Shown: positions 15,453 to 23,614, counted from the stretch's first letter. The stretch: DNA of 33,198 nt from Palsa-1400 sp036008545 (GCA_036008545.1 DASYNM010000423.1:1-33198), one strand, 5' to 3'. Translations and numbers: made by a program. The notes: generated by a model not told the origin, from the letters alone.

Positions 15453-16556
15453 TCACGCCAGGCTTTGCCCGGTGCCCAGGTCGAAGAAATGGGCTTTGGT
15501 CATGTCGAAGCGCAACAACAGAGCGTCGCCGCTCTTGGCCGCACTGGCCGATGGCGCTCGCACCACGAAAGGCACGCCGCAGCTCGTACAGTAAACAAAA
15601 TTCTCTGCGCCCGCAGCTTCGACGCGTTCCACCACAGCGGGTACCGGCCCGCCGCCGGCCTCGACGATATGTTCGGGGCGCAATCCCAGCGTTACCGTTT
15701 GGCCAGAATCGGTTGGCAACTTCGCCGCGAATTCGCCCTCGACGGGGACGGCTAGTTTATTTTCATTCCCGCCTTGAAAGATTATTGCTCCGTTATTCCG
15801 CGCGAGCGTGCCCTGGAAAAAATTCATCGGCGGCGACCCCATGAACCCGGCGACAAACCGATTGGCCGGTCGGCGGTAAAGTTCCATCGGCGCGGCCGTC
15901 TGCTGCAACGCGCCGTCTTTCATGACCGCGACGCGGTCGGCCAGGGCCATGGCCTCGGCCTGGTCGTGCGTGACGTAAAGCATCATCGCGCCGGCGCGGC
16001 GGCGGAGGGCCGCGATTTCGCCGCGCAATTGCAGGCGCATGAGGGCGTCGAGGTTGGAAAGCGGCTCGTCAAATAGAAAAACTTTCGGCTGCCGCACCAT
16101 GGCGCGGCCCAGGGCCACGCGCTGGCATTCGCCGCCGGAAAGCGCCGGGGGTTTGCGCTCCAGCAACGGGGTCAGGTTGAGCATGTCTGCTGCCGCCCGC
16201 ACGCGCTGGGCGATCTCGTGCTTCGGAAAGCGCCGCAGCATCAGGCCGAAACCCAGATTCTCGAACACCGTCAAGTGAGGGAGCAGGGCGTGGTTTTGGA
16301 AGACCATGGCCACGTCGCGATCTCGCGGCGGCACACCGGCCAACGATGTTCCGTCCAGCGTGATGACACCCTCGTCGGGCGTTTCCAGGCCAGCAATGAG
16401 ACGCAGCGTCGTGGTCTTGCCGCACCCGGACGGGCCAACGATGACTAGGAATTCGTGGTCTTGCACGGCGAGTTGCATTCGGGAGACTGCGCCGACGTTT
16501 TCGCGTCGGGCGCCGACAAACCGTTTGGACACGTTCTCGAGAACCAGGCGAGCCAT
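15453..16556 (-). CDS. ABC transporter ATP-binding protein, MalK/UgpC-type
   Basis: This protein has 367 residues. Walker A is GPSGCGKTT (41-49), the Q-loop is MVFQNHALLPHLTV (Q87), the signature is LSGGECQRVALGRA (from 139), Walker B is VFLFDEPLSNLDA, and the H-loop is YVTHDQAEAM (H197). After residue ~240 comes a TOBE/MOP-like regulatory domain (VTLGLRPEHI), typical of carbohydrate importers of the CUT1 class. The signature has Glu-Cys where many have Gln-Gln. No permease or binding-protein gene is adjacent, so this may be a shared ATPase serving several importers, as MsiK does in Streptomyces. The ATG at 16556 gives the usual MARLVLENVSKRF start; a GTG at 16577 is also in frame. It is divergent from the epimerase gene. 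Confidence 0.93.
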   Translation of the reverse strand: MARLVLENVSKRFVGARRENVGAVSRMQLAVQDHEFLVIVGPSGCGKTTTLRLIAGLETPDEGVITLDGTSLAGVPPRDRDVAMVFQNHALLPHLTVFENLGFGLMLRRFPKHEIAQRVRAAADMLNLTPLLERKPPALSGGECQRVALGRAMVRQPKVFLFDEPLSNLDALMRLQLRGEIAALRRRAGAMMLYVTHDQAEAMALADRVAVMKDGALQQTAAPMELYRRPANRFVAGFMGSPPMNFFQGTLARNNGAIIFQGGNENKLAVPVEGEFAAKLPTDSGQTVTLGLRPEHIVEAGGGPVPAVVERVEAAGAENFVYCTSCGVPFVVRAPSASAAKSGDALLLRFDMTKAHFFDLGTGQSLA

Positions 16557-16686
16557 GCCGGGATTTTCAGCTTCCACGCCGCGCGTGTCGAGAAACTTAA
16601 AATGCGGCCGCGCCTGCGCTTATTTGTCGTCGTCCCTTCTTTAAGTGCTTGCCAAAGCGGCGGGTATTCGTTGTGCTGAGAGTTTT

Positions 16687-17766
16687 ATGAAACTGGATTT
16701 TGTGCCGTTCGACCTGCAACTGAACCATACTTGGGCCATCTCCCGCAGCGTCACCACTGGCGGCGGCTCCAAAGTGGCATCCGTCGTTTTGGTGAGACTG
16801 AAGGACAATTCCGCCGTCGGTTTCGGCGAGGCTCCAACTTCCAAGCGCTATGTCCAAAGTGCGGATTCCATCCAGGATTTCCTGCGGTTGGTGGACCCAA
16901 ACAAACTTTCCTTCGGCGACATCCCGGGCAGCATGGCCTACCTGGAAAAACTCGCACCTGGCAACTCCTCCGCCAAGTGCGCTCTCAACGTCGCCCTGGT
17001 CGATGGCGCGGCTCGCCTCGCCGGCAAGCCCGTCTATGATCTTCTGGGACTGGGCTTCACCGAGAAAAAGCACCTGACCTCGCTCAGTATCGGCATCGAC
17101 ACGCCGGAAATGATCCGCCGCAAAGTCGCCGAAGCCGCGTCCTACCCCATCCTCAAACTCAAAATTGGCTCGCCCGGCGATGCCAAGAATCTGGCCGCGT
17201 TGCGCGCGGTCGATCCTAAGAAGATCGTGCGTGTCGATGCCAACGAGGGATGGACAACCAAGGAGGAAGCCTTGCGGAACCTCGAATGGCTGGCCCGCGA
17301 TCCGCATATCGAGTTTGTCGAACAGCCCATGCCGGCGTCCACTCCGACGCACGATTTGGCCTGGCTCAAGAGGCGTTCTCCGCTGCCGCTGTTCGCCGAC
17401 GAATCATGCCAAAACGTGCGCGACATCCCCGACTGCACCCAGTGCTATCATGGCGTCAACGTCAAGCTCATCAAAACTGGCGGCATCACTGGAGCCTGCG
17501 AAACGCTGCAGGCGGCGCGCCGGGCGGGATTGAAAACGATGCTTGGGTGCATGATTGAAAGCAGTGTTCTGATTACCGCCGCCGCGCACCTGGCGGAGTT
17601 GACTAATCACCTCGATATCGATGGCAATCTGCTCATTTCAAACGATCCATTTACTGGCGCCGCGGCGGAGCATGGCGCCGTCTCCTTTGCGTCTGCCACG
17701 GAGAAAACGGGCTTGCGCGTCAAGTCGAGGAAGATGGATCCGTTTGGCGGCGGTCTTTCATCCTAA
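16687..17766 (+). CDS. Dipeptide epimerase (enolase superfamily)
   Basis: The protein has 359 residues from the ATG at 16687. It has the enolase-superfamily capping domain followed by a TIM barrel. The KxK motif is LKLKIG (K157, K159). Metal ligands are D184 (VRVDAN), E212 (FVEQP) and D238 (FADES), and the second lysine is in VNVKLIKTGG (K260). HLDIDGN near residue 308 matches the substrate-binding DxD of L-Ala-D/L-Glu epimerases, which epimerise muropeptide-derived dipeptides in peptidoglycan recycling. Specificity for L-Ala-Glu is inferred, since other dipeptides are used by relatives. The TAA stop lies inside the TAATCN inverted repeat at 17760-17824. It is divergent from the ABC ATPase gene. 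Confidence 0.88.
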   Translation: MKLDFVPFDLQLNHTWAISRSVTTGGGSKVASVVLVRLKDNSAVGFGEAPTSKRYVQSADSIQDFLRLVDPNKLSFGDIPGSMAYLEKLAPGNSSAKCALNVALVDGAARLAGKPVYDLLGLGFTEKKHLTSLSIGIDTPEMIRRKVAEAASYPILKLKIGSPGDAKNLAALRAVDPKKIVRVDANEGWTTKEEALRNLEWLARDPHIEFVEQPMPASTPTHDLAWLKRRSPLPLFADESCQNVRDIPDCTQCYHGVNVKLIKTGGITGACETLQAARRAGLKTMLGCMIESSVLITAAAHLAELTNHLDIDGNLLISNDPFTGAAAEHGAVSFASATEKTGLRVKSRKMDPFGGGLSS

Positions 17767-17824
17767 TCTTAATCGTAATCCTAATCTCTTTCTTCGCGGT
17801 GGAAGATTAGGATTACGATTAAGA
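17760..17824. repeat. TAATCN inverted repeat without an internal gene
   Basis: A perfect 21-base arm at 17767-17787 (TCTTAATCGTAATCC and so on) is the exact reverse complement of 17804-17824, with a 16-base loop at 17788-17803. The units are the same CNTAAT hexamers as around the four-helix-bundle gene. The left array also supplies the TAA stop of the epimerase (17764-17766). It lies between convergent genes and could act as a bidirectional terminator. The inner edge CTAATCTCTT is shared with the right arm at 9263-9296. Confidence 0.9.
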
Positions 17825-17860
17825 AGTGAAGCGAGAGGCCGTCATCCAACGCAACCCAAT

Positions 17861-18784
17861 TCAACCCAGCGTCGGATTTTCCAGGCGCGCAATGCGTTCT
17901 TCCAACGGCGGATGCGAAGCGAACAGCGCCAACAGGCCGCCGGTCTGGCCGGAAATCTTCAAGGCTTGAACGGAGTGTTGCTGTTGCCCCCCAGCTATGT
18001 CCGCCCCGCCTTCGTGGACGGCTTGGAGCGTCTTGAGCGCCGACAGCATGTGTTCGCGACCCGCGTAACGCGCGCCGCCGGCATCGGCGCGGAATTCCCG
18101 CCAGCGCGAAAAGGCGCACACCACAATCATTCCCAACACCATGAACACGGTTTGGAACAACTGCATGAGCATCCACTGCATGAACGGACTGCCGCCACGG
18201 TCGTCATCGCGGTCCGATCCCCGCGTCAGCGCCATGGCCAGCACCCAGGCCAGAAAAAAGGCAAACGAATTGACCACGCCCTGGATAAGCGTCATCGTGA
18301 CCATGTCGCCGTTGGCCACGTGCGCGATCTCATGGCCCAGGACGCCCTCGATGTCGTATTGCTTCATGCGTCCGAGCAGCCCGGAAGAAACGGACACCAG
18401 CGCCCGCGACCGGCTTGGCCCGGTGGCGAAGGCGTTGATTTCGGGCGAATCATAAATGCCCACTTCCGGCATGGTCGAAAGCCCGGCCGCGCGCGCCAGA
18501 TGGTTGACGGTTTGCACCAGCCGTTGCAAATCTGGGTCGGAGGTATTGGGATCGATGACGCGAACCCCCATGCTCATCTTGGCCATCAAGCGCGAAATCG
18601 CCAGGGAAACAAAAGCGCCGCCCATGCCCCAAACAAAGCAGAAAAGGAAAAGCCTCGGGCTGCCACCCATGCGCGTCGCCACACCGTGAAAGAGCAGGCT
18701 GACGATGATGCCGATGGTGAGCATCACCAGCAGGTTGACCAGTAACAGCAGCGTGATGCGTTTTGTAACTTGCCAAAATCTCAT
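17861..18784 (-). CDS. htpX: Membrane zinc metalloprotease HtpX
   Basis: From the ATG at 18784 this is 307 residues. Two N-terminal membrane helices (~9-32 and ~45-65) are followed by the M48 catalytic domain with HEIAH (151-155). Two more hydrophobic segments follow (VVNSFAFFLAWVLAMAL and FQTVFMVLGMIVVCAF), and the third zinc ligand is likely the Glu in REFRADAGGARYAG. HtpX sits in the inner membrane and degrades misfolded membrane proteins, usually under stress control. The ending SHPPLEERIARL is typical of the family. A TTG start at 18799 is in frame but less likely. No partner gene is adjacent. Confidence 0.95.
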   Translation of the reverse strand: MRFWQVTKRITLLLLVNLLVMLTIGIIVSLLFHGVATRMGGSPRLFLFCFVWGMGGAFVSLAISRLMAKMSMGVRVIDPNTSDPDLQRLVQTVNHLARAAGLSTMPEVGIYDSPEINAFATGPSRSRALVSVSSGLLGRMKQYDIEGVLGHEIAHVANGDMVTMTLIQGVVNSFAFFLAWVLAMALTRGSDRDDDRGGSPFMQWMLMQLFQTVFMVLGMIVVCAFSRWREFRADAGGARYAGREHMLSALKTLQAVHEGGADIAGGQQQHSVQALKISGQTGGLLALFASHPPLEERIARLENPTLG

Positions 18785-19059
18785 ACTCTCATACCTCAAA
18801 TCGTTTTCAAACCCATCCGTTTGACTCCAGAGTCCCCCGGACGTTCATTAAGCATATAATGAGGGATTTTTGAGAAATTTCAACCTCCCAAGCTACGGCC
18901 CACGATGATTCAGCGCGAGGCCCGGCGCGTTGAGAGCAAGCAGCGCAAAGCCCTTGGCCTCTTGGCTTTGACCGCCAGGCCCGCGCAGAGTAGTGTCCTC
19001 AACTCGATACATTCGGCTCTTTGGCCACTCATTGTGGCAGATGCAAACAACACGCAAAA

Positions 19060-19374
19060 ATGAAAAACGGGACTGTTTCAGTTGAGGACGTTGAATACAA
19101 ATGGAGTATCTATCGCCAGCCCAGATGGACAGGAGCAGGCGTGCTGTTGGGGCTGTCCATCCTGGTTAAAGCAATTAGTTCGAGCGGGCGTGAATTGGTT
19201 TTGCAATTCGCGATTGATCCCTCACGTCATGGAGACATGCCGCAGCACCAGCGCTACCGAGTATCAAATCGTCGGTTAATCGAATGCATCCAAAATGCAA
19301 GGAATGCGGGATGGGATCCAGACACGCGCGGAAAGCATTTTTTCTTCAATGCTGGGCCGGTGAATCCAAATTAA
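19060..19374 (+). CDS. Conserved hypothetical protein
   Basis: The frame from the ATG at 19060 encodes 104 residues: MKNGTVSVEDVEYKWSIYRQ, a middle ISSSGRELVLQFAID, and an end NAGWDPDTRGKHFFFNAG. I recognise this as resembling a small family of uncharacterised soluble proteins with the pattern WxxxRxPxW, GRELxLxF and AGWxPxxRGKxF. There is no signal peptide or membrane segment. The function is unknown. An earlier TTG at 19021 is in frame but adds nothing family-like. The 275 bases upstream, back to htpX, contain only an AT-rich patch around 18850 and no recognisable gene. Confidence 0.65.
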   Translation: MKNGTVSVEDVEYKWSIYRQPRWTGAGVLLGLSILVKAISSSGRELVLQFAIDPSRHGDMPQHQRYRVSNRRLIECIQNARNAGWDPDTRGKHFFFNAGPVNPN

Positions 19375-19433
19375 GGACGCGGCCCCTTGCGGCGAGAGGA
19401 GCTTTGCCGGCAGGCCGCGAATATCCCCGCTCG

Positions 19434-19559
19434 CTATTTCGCCTGGGGCTTGCTGGGCCACGAAACGATGATGGCGACGCACGCCAGGACAATCAACAGG
19501 ACCAAAACGCCGCCGCCGAACCCGTGCCCATGGAATCCAAATATATGTGCCAGTATCAT
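19434..19559 (-). CDS. 41-residue single-pass membrane microprotein
   Basis: The minus strand carries a short frame: ATG at 19559, stop TAG at 19434-19436. The peptide starts MILAHIFGFHGHGFGGGV, continues with a strongly hydrophobic helix (LVLLIVLACVAIIV) and ends WPSKPQAK. An AAGGA ribosome-binding site lies eight bases before the ATG, better than those of most genes here. The His/Gly-rich N-terminal segment could bind metal. It follows the Nudix gene on the same strand by about 115 bases. The function is unknown; a short stress or regulatory membrane peptide is a guess. Confidence 0.6.
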   Translation of the reverse strand: MILAHIFGFHGHGFGGGVLVLLIVLACVAIIVSWPSKPQAK

Positions 19560-19674
19560 AATGATTTTCCTTTCAAGCCCAATACGGCGCGGTCTGGCGA
19601 ATATTGCGCAATCTCTTTAGTTTCTTTATTTTTGAAAACCATCGAATTGTCTTTCAAGTATCTTTGCCGAGAAA

Positions 19675-20304
19675 TCAGCGTTCTGCCATAGCGCCCGCCT
19701 TGCCCAGCAGCCCATCCAAATGTTCGATGCAAAAGCGGGACCAGGATTCGTACCCGGACGAATCCTTCAGCACTTCCGCCATCGGGATAAACTCAGGACT
19801 CACGACGCCGCTGCACCGGCGCGCGACCGTTTCATCGGCGACGCGCACGACGTGGACGACTCCGAAATGCACTTGTCCTACCTCGGTGCTGTCGTCATTG
19901 ATCGCGGCCACGGCTGGCTCGTTGGCGGCATCGACGCCCACTTCCTCCATCAATTCGCGCCTCATGCCCTCCTGATAGCCTCGGTCGTTGGAGAAAAGTC
20001 CATGATCCTCCTCGGAGATGTGCCCGCCGACTCCGACGGAGCATAATCCGTGCAAGCGCGTTTCCTGGCCAGCCTTGCCGCGCCTGTAACGCAGTATCTT
20101 GTGCCCGCAAATCAACAGAACGTACGGGATGAGCTGCTTGTAACGCTTGTCCAGTTCGGCCTCGCTGCGGTTCAGGTAAACCAAGTGCGAAGAGGAAGTG
20201 AGAACGCTCAAGTATTTCTCCACCTCCAGGCTCAGACCCTGAAACACGCCCAACTCATCAAGAAGTTTCCGTTCAAAACAAAGCACTCTTTCTTCGGTCG
20301 CCAT
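19675..20304 (-). CDS. Nudix-type hydrolase-like protein
   Basis: This protein has 209 residues. The region SVGVGGHISEEDHGLF, then GYQEGMRRELMEEVGV, contains the Nudix box ending (REUxEExGU), with an insertion of about ten residues between the leading Gly and the helix. It is preceded by YVLLICGHKILRYRRGK and followed by a strand-rich C-terminal part with VGQVHFGVVHVVRV. Nudix enzymes hydrolyse nucleoside diphosphate derivatives; the substrate here cannot be told from the sequence. A long N-terminal extension (~75 residues) precedes the Nudix fold. Confidence 0.8.
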   Translation of the reverse strand: MATEERVLCFERKLLDELGVFQGLSLEVEKYLSVLTSSSHLVYLNRSEAELDKRYKQLIPYVLLICGHKILRYRRGKAGQETRLHGLCSVGVGGHISEEDHGLFSNDRGYQEGMRRELMEEVGVDAANEPAVAAINDDSTEVGQVHFGVVHVVRVADETVARRCSGVVSPEFIPMAEVLKDSSGYESWSRFCIEHLDGLLGKAGAMAER

Positions 20305-20390
20305 GGGTTTAATTGCCTTTCTCTATTTTCTCAACAGTGGTTTCGGTCAGAAATCTTCACGAGCAAAAAACATTTTTTGTTATTCACACG

Positions 20391-21305
20391 TCATGCCACA
20401 GGTTGTTCACTTTTTCCTGTCTTAACGCTCTCTCTGGCGCAGGTCAAAAAGCGTTCGGCGGCGGGTGTCAATCCCTTCTTGATCCACGCCGCGCCCACGA
20501 TCAACGGCGCAAGGCCAGGGGAGAAGGGAATGAGTTTCAAGCGCGGCCCCGCCATGCAAGCCAGCGATTGCGGCGCAATGGCCACGCCGTTGCCCGCTTC
20601 GACCGCTGCGATCAGGCTGCTAACGCTGTCGTGCTCCTCCGCGATGCGCGGTTTGCTCTCCTGCGTGGCAAACAGCGCGGCCAGATTTTCGTGCGCCTCG
20701 GGATAATCCTTGCGGCTGTAGGTGATGAGCGGTTCTCGCGCGACTTCCACCAGCTTCACCGAACGATGGCCCGCCAACGGATGCTTGGGCGCGACGGCGA
20801 GGTAAAATGGATCGCGCGTCAACTCCTCGAATTGCAATCCGCGCAACATCGCCGGCGGCAAGCGCACAACAAGGGCGATTTGCAGAGTCCCCTCGCGCAA
20901 TCCAGCCAGCATCTCCTCGGTGGAAAGATCGTGCAATTTCACGCGCACGCCATGCGACAGGGCCTGGAAGGCTCGCAATGTCGCCGGCAGAAACCGCGCC
21001 GTTAAGGTGGGCGCGTAGCCGACGTGCAGTTCGCCGCCCGCGCCGTTGGCGATCGCGCGGGCCGCTTTGATTCCGTCCTCGACTCGTTGCAACGCGGCGC
21101 GGGCTTCAGTCAAAAAAGCGCGGCCCGCGTCGGTCAGGCGCACCGACTTGGCTTCGCGTGTCAACAGCAAAAATCCCAGTTCGTCCTCCAGATCGCGAAT
21201 CTGACGGCTCAAGGCCGGCTGCGAGACGTGCAATTTCAGCGCCGCCCGCGAGACGTTTTCCTCTTCGCCGACGGCGACAAAATAGCGGAGATGGCGCAAT
21301 TCCAT
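20391..21305 (-). CDS. LysR-family transcriptional regulator
   Basis: From the ATG at 21305 this is 304 residues. The winged helix at residues 1-60 is canonical (MELRHLRYFVAVGEEENVSR, LHVSQPALSRQIRDLE, LTDAGRAFL). The effector domain follows, with the two alpha/beta lobes recognisable around GELHVGYAPTL and REPLITYSRKDY. The frame is open 41 codons further upstream, but that extension reads through the palindromic repeat at 21381 and is not family-like. It is divergent from the ThuA-like gene at 21587. LysR proteins often control the divergent neighbour, so that gene is the first candidate target; the inducer is unknown. Confidence 0.92.
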   Translation of the reverse strand: MELRHLRYFVAVGEEENVSRAALKLHVSQPALSRQIRDLEDELGFLLLTREAKSVRLTDAGRAFLTEARAALQRVEDGIKAARAIANGAGGELHVGYAPTLTARFLPATLRAFQALSHGVRVKLHDLSTEEMLAGLREGTLQIALVVRLPPAMLRGLQFEELTRDPFYLAVAPKHPLAGHRSVKLVEVAREPLITYSRKDYPEAHENLAALFATQESKPRIAEEHDSVSSLIAAVEAGNGVAIAPQSLACMAGPRLKLIPFSPGLAPLIVGAAWIKKGLTPAAERFLTCARESVKTGKSEQPVA

Positions 21306-21380
21306 GGGCGGATCATACGCACTGGTGCGGTGCTCGTCCAGATTGCTGGTGTTGTAACGGCGCTCAGGGCGCTCTCTTTT

Positions 21381-21497
21381 CGTAACGCAGATTTCCAATC
21401 TGCTGTATCGCGGATTTCTAATCCGCAAATTGGCTGAATGTTTGCGGCCTGCCGACTGGAAGTCGGCGATACAGCAGGTTGGAAACCTGCGCTACGA
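21381..21497. repeat. Array of short palindromes forming a long imperfect inverted repeat
   Basis: Five palindromes lie in a row: 21387-21403 (GCAGAT/ATCTGC, loop TTCCA), 21410-21426 (GCGGAT/ATCCGC, loop TTCTA), 21423-21447 (CCGCAAA/TTTGCGG), 21451-21467 (GCCGAC/GTCGGC, loop TGGAA) and 21474-21490 (GCAGGT/ACCTGC, loop TGGAA). The right half is an inverted copy of the left half, with changed bases that keep each stem paired. The array lies in the intergenic region between the divergent LysR and ThuA-like genes. A further copy is at 28721-28766. Confidence 0.9.
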
Positions 21498-21586
21498 AGA
21501 GCGACACGCGCCTTGGCAATCCATGAGAATGGAAATGAACATTGTGTGCCTCCCGGGTTACTGCTTTCATGGGTTGAATTCATCTT

Positions 21587-22606
21587 ATGAAAAACAAAAT
21601 TTCATCGTTGGTCGTCGCTGCTGTGGCGAGCTGCGCGTTGTGGGCGAGCGCGGTTCGCGCGGTGGACTCGGTTGTTTACGAAGGCACGGCCGGACCGGGA
21701 CTCGGCAAGCACATCGTCTTTCTCGCGGGCGACGAGGAATATCGATCCGAAGAAAGCCTTGTGCAGATGGCCAAAATCCTGGCCGTGCGCCACGGTTTCA
21801 AATGCACGGTCCTCTTCTCGCTCAACGCGAAGGACGGCACGATCGATCCCAACGCCGGCGAAAATCTCTCCAACCCGGAGGCCTTGGATCACGCGGATGC
21901 CATCTTTATGATGCTGCGCTTTCGCCATTGGCCGGACGCGACGATGAAGCATTTCGTGGATGCCTATCTCGCCGGCAAGCCGATCATCGGGTTGCGCACC
22001 AGCACGCACGCCTTCGCCTATTCCAAGGATTCCGATTCCGTTTACGCCAGATATTCGCATGACAGCAAGGCATGGCCGGGCGGCTTTGGCCGTCAGGTGC
22101 TGGGCGAAACGTGGGTCAGCCACCTCGGCACAAATCACAAGGAAGCCACGCGCGGAATCATCGAGCCGTCGGCGGCGAATGAACCTTTGTTGCAAGGTGT
22201 GGGCCAGATTTTTGCGGATACGGGCGAGTATCACGTGGATCCGCAATCCGATTCCGTCATTCTTATGCGCGGCCAGGTGCTGGCTGGCTCGACACCGGAT
22301 TCGCCGCTTGAAGCCACTGGCAAGAATAATCCACTGCAACCGCTGGTCTGGTATCGCATTCATCGCAACGAAGCCGGGACGACCAACAAAGCCTTCTGCA
22401 CCACGATGGGCAGCTCGACCGATTTGCGCGACGAAAGCCTGCGCCGCCTGCTCGTCAACGCCGTCTATTGGGGTTTTGGCATGGAGGTCCCGGCCAAGGC
22501 CGAGGTGCAGTTGGTGGGAGACTATCAACCGACGCCTTACGGTTTCAACGGATTCCGCCGCGGCGTGAAACCAGATGATCTCGCCATGCCCTCCACTTCC
22601 CCATGA
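21587..22606 (+). CDS. Secreted ThuA-like protein (class I amidotransferase-like fold)
   Basis: The protein has 339 residues. A signal peptide covers residues ~1-25 (LVVAAVASCALWASAVRA). The mature part starts with GKHIVFLAGDEEYRSEES and continues with KILAVRHGFKCTVLFS and HADAIFMMLRFRHWP, then GKPIIGLRTSTHAFAY and a C-terminal region with NPLQPLVWYRIHRNEAG. This fits the ThuA/trehalose-utilisation family, a glutamine-amidotransferase-like fold without a clear catalytic Cys-His-Glu triad here. Such exported proteins are very common in Verrucomicrobiota and Planctomycetota, usually near sugar catabolism genes. Enzymatic activity is not established. The start ATG at 21587 is 89 bases after the palindrome array. 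Confidence 0.8.
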   Translation: MKNKISSLVVAAVASCALWASAVRAVDSVVYEGTAGPGLGKHIVFLAGDEEYRSEESLVQMAKILAVRHGFKCTVLFSLNAKDGTIDPNAGENLSNPEALDHADAIFMMLRFRHWPDATMKHFVDAYLAGKPIIGLRTSTHAFAYSKDSDSVYARYSHDSKAWPGGFGRQVLGETWVSHLGTNHKEATRGIIEPSAANEPLLQGVGQIFADTGEYHVDPQSDSVILMRGQVLAGSTPDSPLEATGKNNPLQPLVWYRIHRNEAGTTNKAFCTTMGSSTDLRDESLRRLLVNAVYWGFGMEVPAKAEVQLVGDYQPTPYGFNGFRRGVKPDDLAMPSTSP

Positions 22607-22646
22607 AGGCCTGAGTTGGAGAGATACAGTCAAGACACGAAAATTT

Positions 22647-22765
22647 GACAGGATTAACAGGATTTACGGGATGAAAAAGACGGATGAGCGTCAGCTATAA
22701 AGCCTCACCATTCTGTGATGGAGGGTGGCTTGGTAATCCATCTTGTTCATCCTGTAAATCCTGTC
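22647..22765. repeat. Inverted repeat of ACAGGATT units
   Basis: The left arm at 22647-22685 starts GACAGGATTAACAGGATTTACG. It pairs at 26 of 30 positions with the reverse complement of 22736-22765 (which ends CCTGTAAATCCTGTC). The arms contain tandem ACAGGATT words, and the 50-base spacer has no gene. It lies between the ThuA-like and pirin genes, both on the plus strand, and could act as a terminator for the first. Confidence 0.85.
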
Positions 22766-22886
22766 TCAACTTCCTTCTGTCCTGCTCTTCCGGCACCAAT
22801 CTAACCCAGCACCATGCTCTGCGGGTATGCTGAGGCAAGAAACTTGGTCTTTCTCAAGTTCGCTCGTAATGTGGCATGGTGTTGTC

Positions 22887-23582
22887 ATGATGAAACTAAG
22901 AAAAGCAAATGAACGGGGCCACGCCGAACACGGCTGGCTGGACACCTACCACTCTTTCAGCTTCGCGGATTACTATGACCCGAATTGGATGGGCTTCTGC
23001 AGCCTGCGCGTCATCAATGACGATCTGGTCATGCCGGGCCAGGGTTTCGGGGCGCATCCGCATCGCGACATGGAGATTATCACTTACATCCTCAGCGGCG
23101 CGCTGCAGCATAAGGATTCGATGGGCAACGGCCGCGTCATCCGCACGGGTGAAGTGCAATACATGTCCGCCGGCACCGGCGTGCAGCATAGCGAATTCAA
23201 TCCGTCCAAAGACGAAGCGGTGCATCTGTTGCAGATTTGGATTCAACCCGATCGCAAAGGCGTCGCGCCGCGCTACGCGGAGAAGTCGATGGCGAAGGCG
23301 CCCACCGGGGCGTTGCATCTGGTGACCAGTAAGACGGGGCGTGACGATTCGATCGCCATTCACCAGGACGCCGATCTGTGGCTGGGCAAACTCAACGCCG
23401 GCGACCGTGTCACGCATAAATTGGCGAAAGGACGCAACGCCTGGGTTCACGTGGCCGAAGGCGAGGTGTCGCTCAATGGCAAGACTTTGCAAGGCGGCGA
23501 CGCCGCTGCCGTCAGCGACGAAGGCGCGTTGGAACTGAGCGCGGCCAAGCCGGCGCAAGTCCTTTTATTTGACCTAAACTGA
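22887..23582 (+). CDS. Pirin-family bicupin protein
   Basis: From the ATG at 22887 this is 231 residues. It shows the pirin pattern: GFGAHPHRDMEIITYILSG, then GEVQYMSAGTGVQHSEFN. The metal ligands are H57, H59, H101 and E103, the set used by characterised pirins. The second cupin (~150-231) lacks a full metal site, as is usual. Some bacterial pirins have quercetin 2,3-dioxygenase activity; others act as regulators. Which applies here is not known. The frame is open to 22827, but the ATG pair at 22887/22890 starts the conserved MKLRKANERGHAEHGW region. The DoxX gene begins 32 bases after the stop. Confidence 0.93.
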   Translation: MMKLRKANERGHAEHGWLDTYHSFSFADYYDPNWMGFCSLRVINDDLVMPGQGFGAHPHRDMEIITYILSGALQHKDSMGNGRVIRTGEVQYMSAGTGVQHSEFNPSKDEAVHLLQIWIQPDRKGVAPRYAEKSMAKAPTGALHLVTSKTGRDDSIAIHQDADLWLGKLNAGDRVTHKLAKGRNAWVHVAEGEVSLNGKTLQGGDAAAVSDEGALELSAAKPAQVLLFDLN

Positions 23583-23614
23583 AACTAAATCGAAACACAA
23601 AACGCAATAAAACT

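Noticed and set aside
17621..18745. 374-codon plus-strand frame antisense to htpX.
   Set aside because: htpX has HEIAH and membrane helices; the plus frame is His/Gln/Arg-rich and starts inside the epimerase gene.
18840..18890. Possible promoter around GCATATAATG upstream of htpX.
   Set aside because: A TATAAT-like hexamer is present, but no convincing -35 box at the right spacing was found on either strand, so it is not called.
19284..19691. 135-codon plus-strand frame after the conserved hypothetical gene.
   Set aside because: It overlaps that gene out of frame and covers the microprotein on the opposite strand, which has a good ribosome-binding site; the composition is not protein-like.
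21305..21428. A longer LysR start at 21428.
   Set aside because: The extra 41 residues translate the palindrome repeat and lack family resemblance; MELRHLRYF at 21305 is the standard start.
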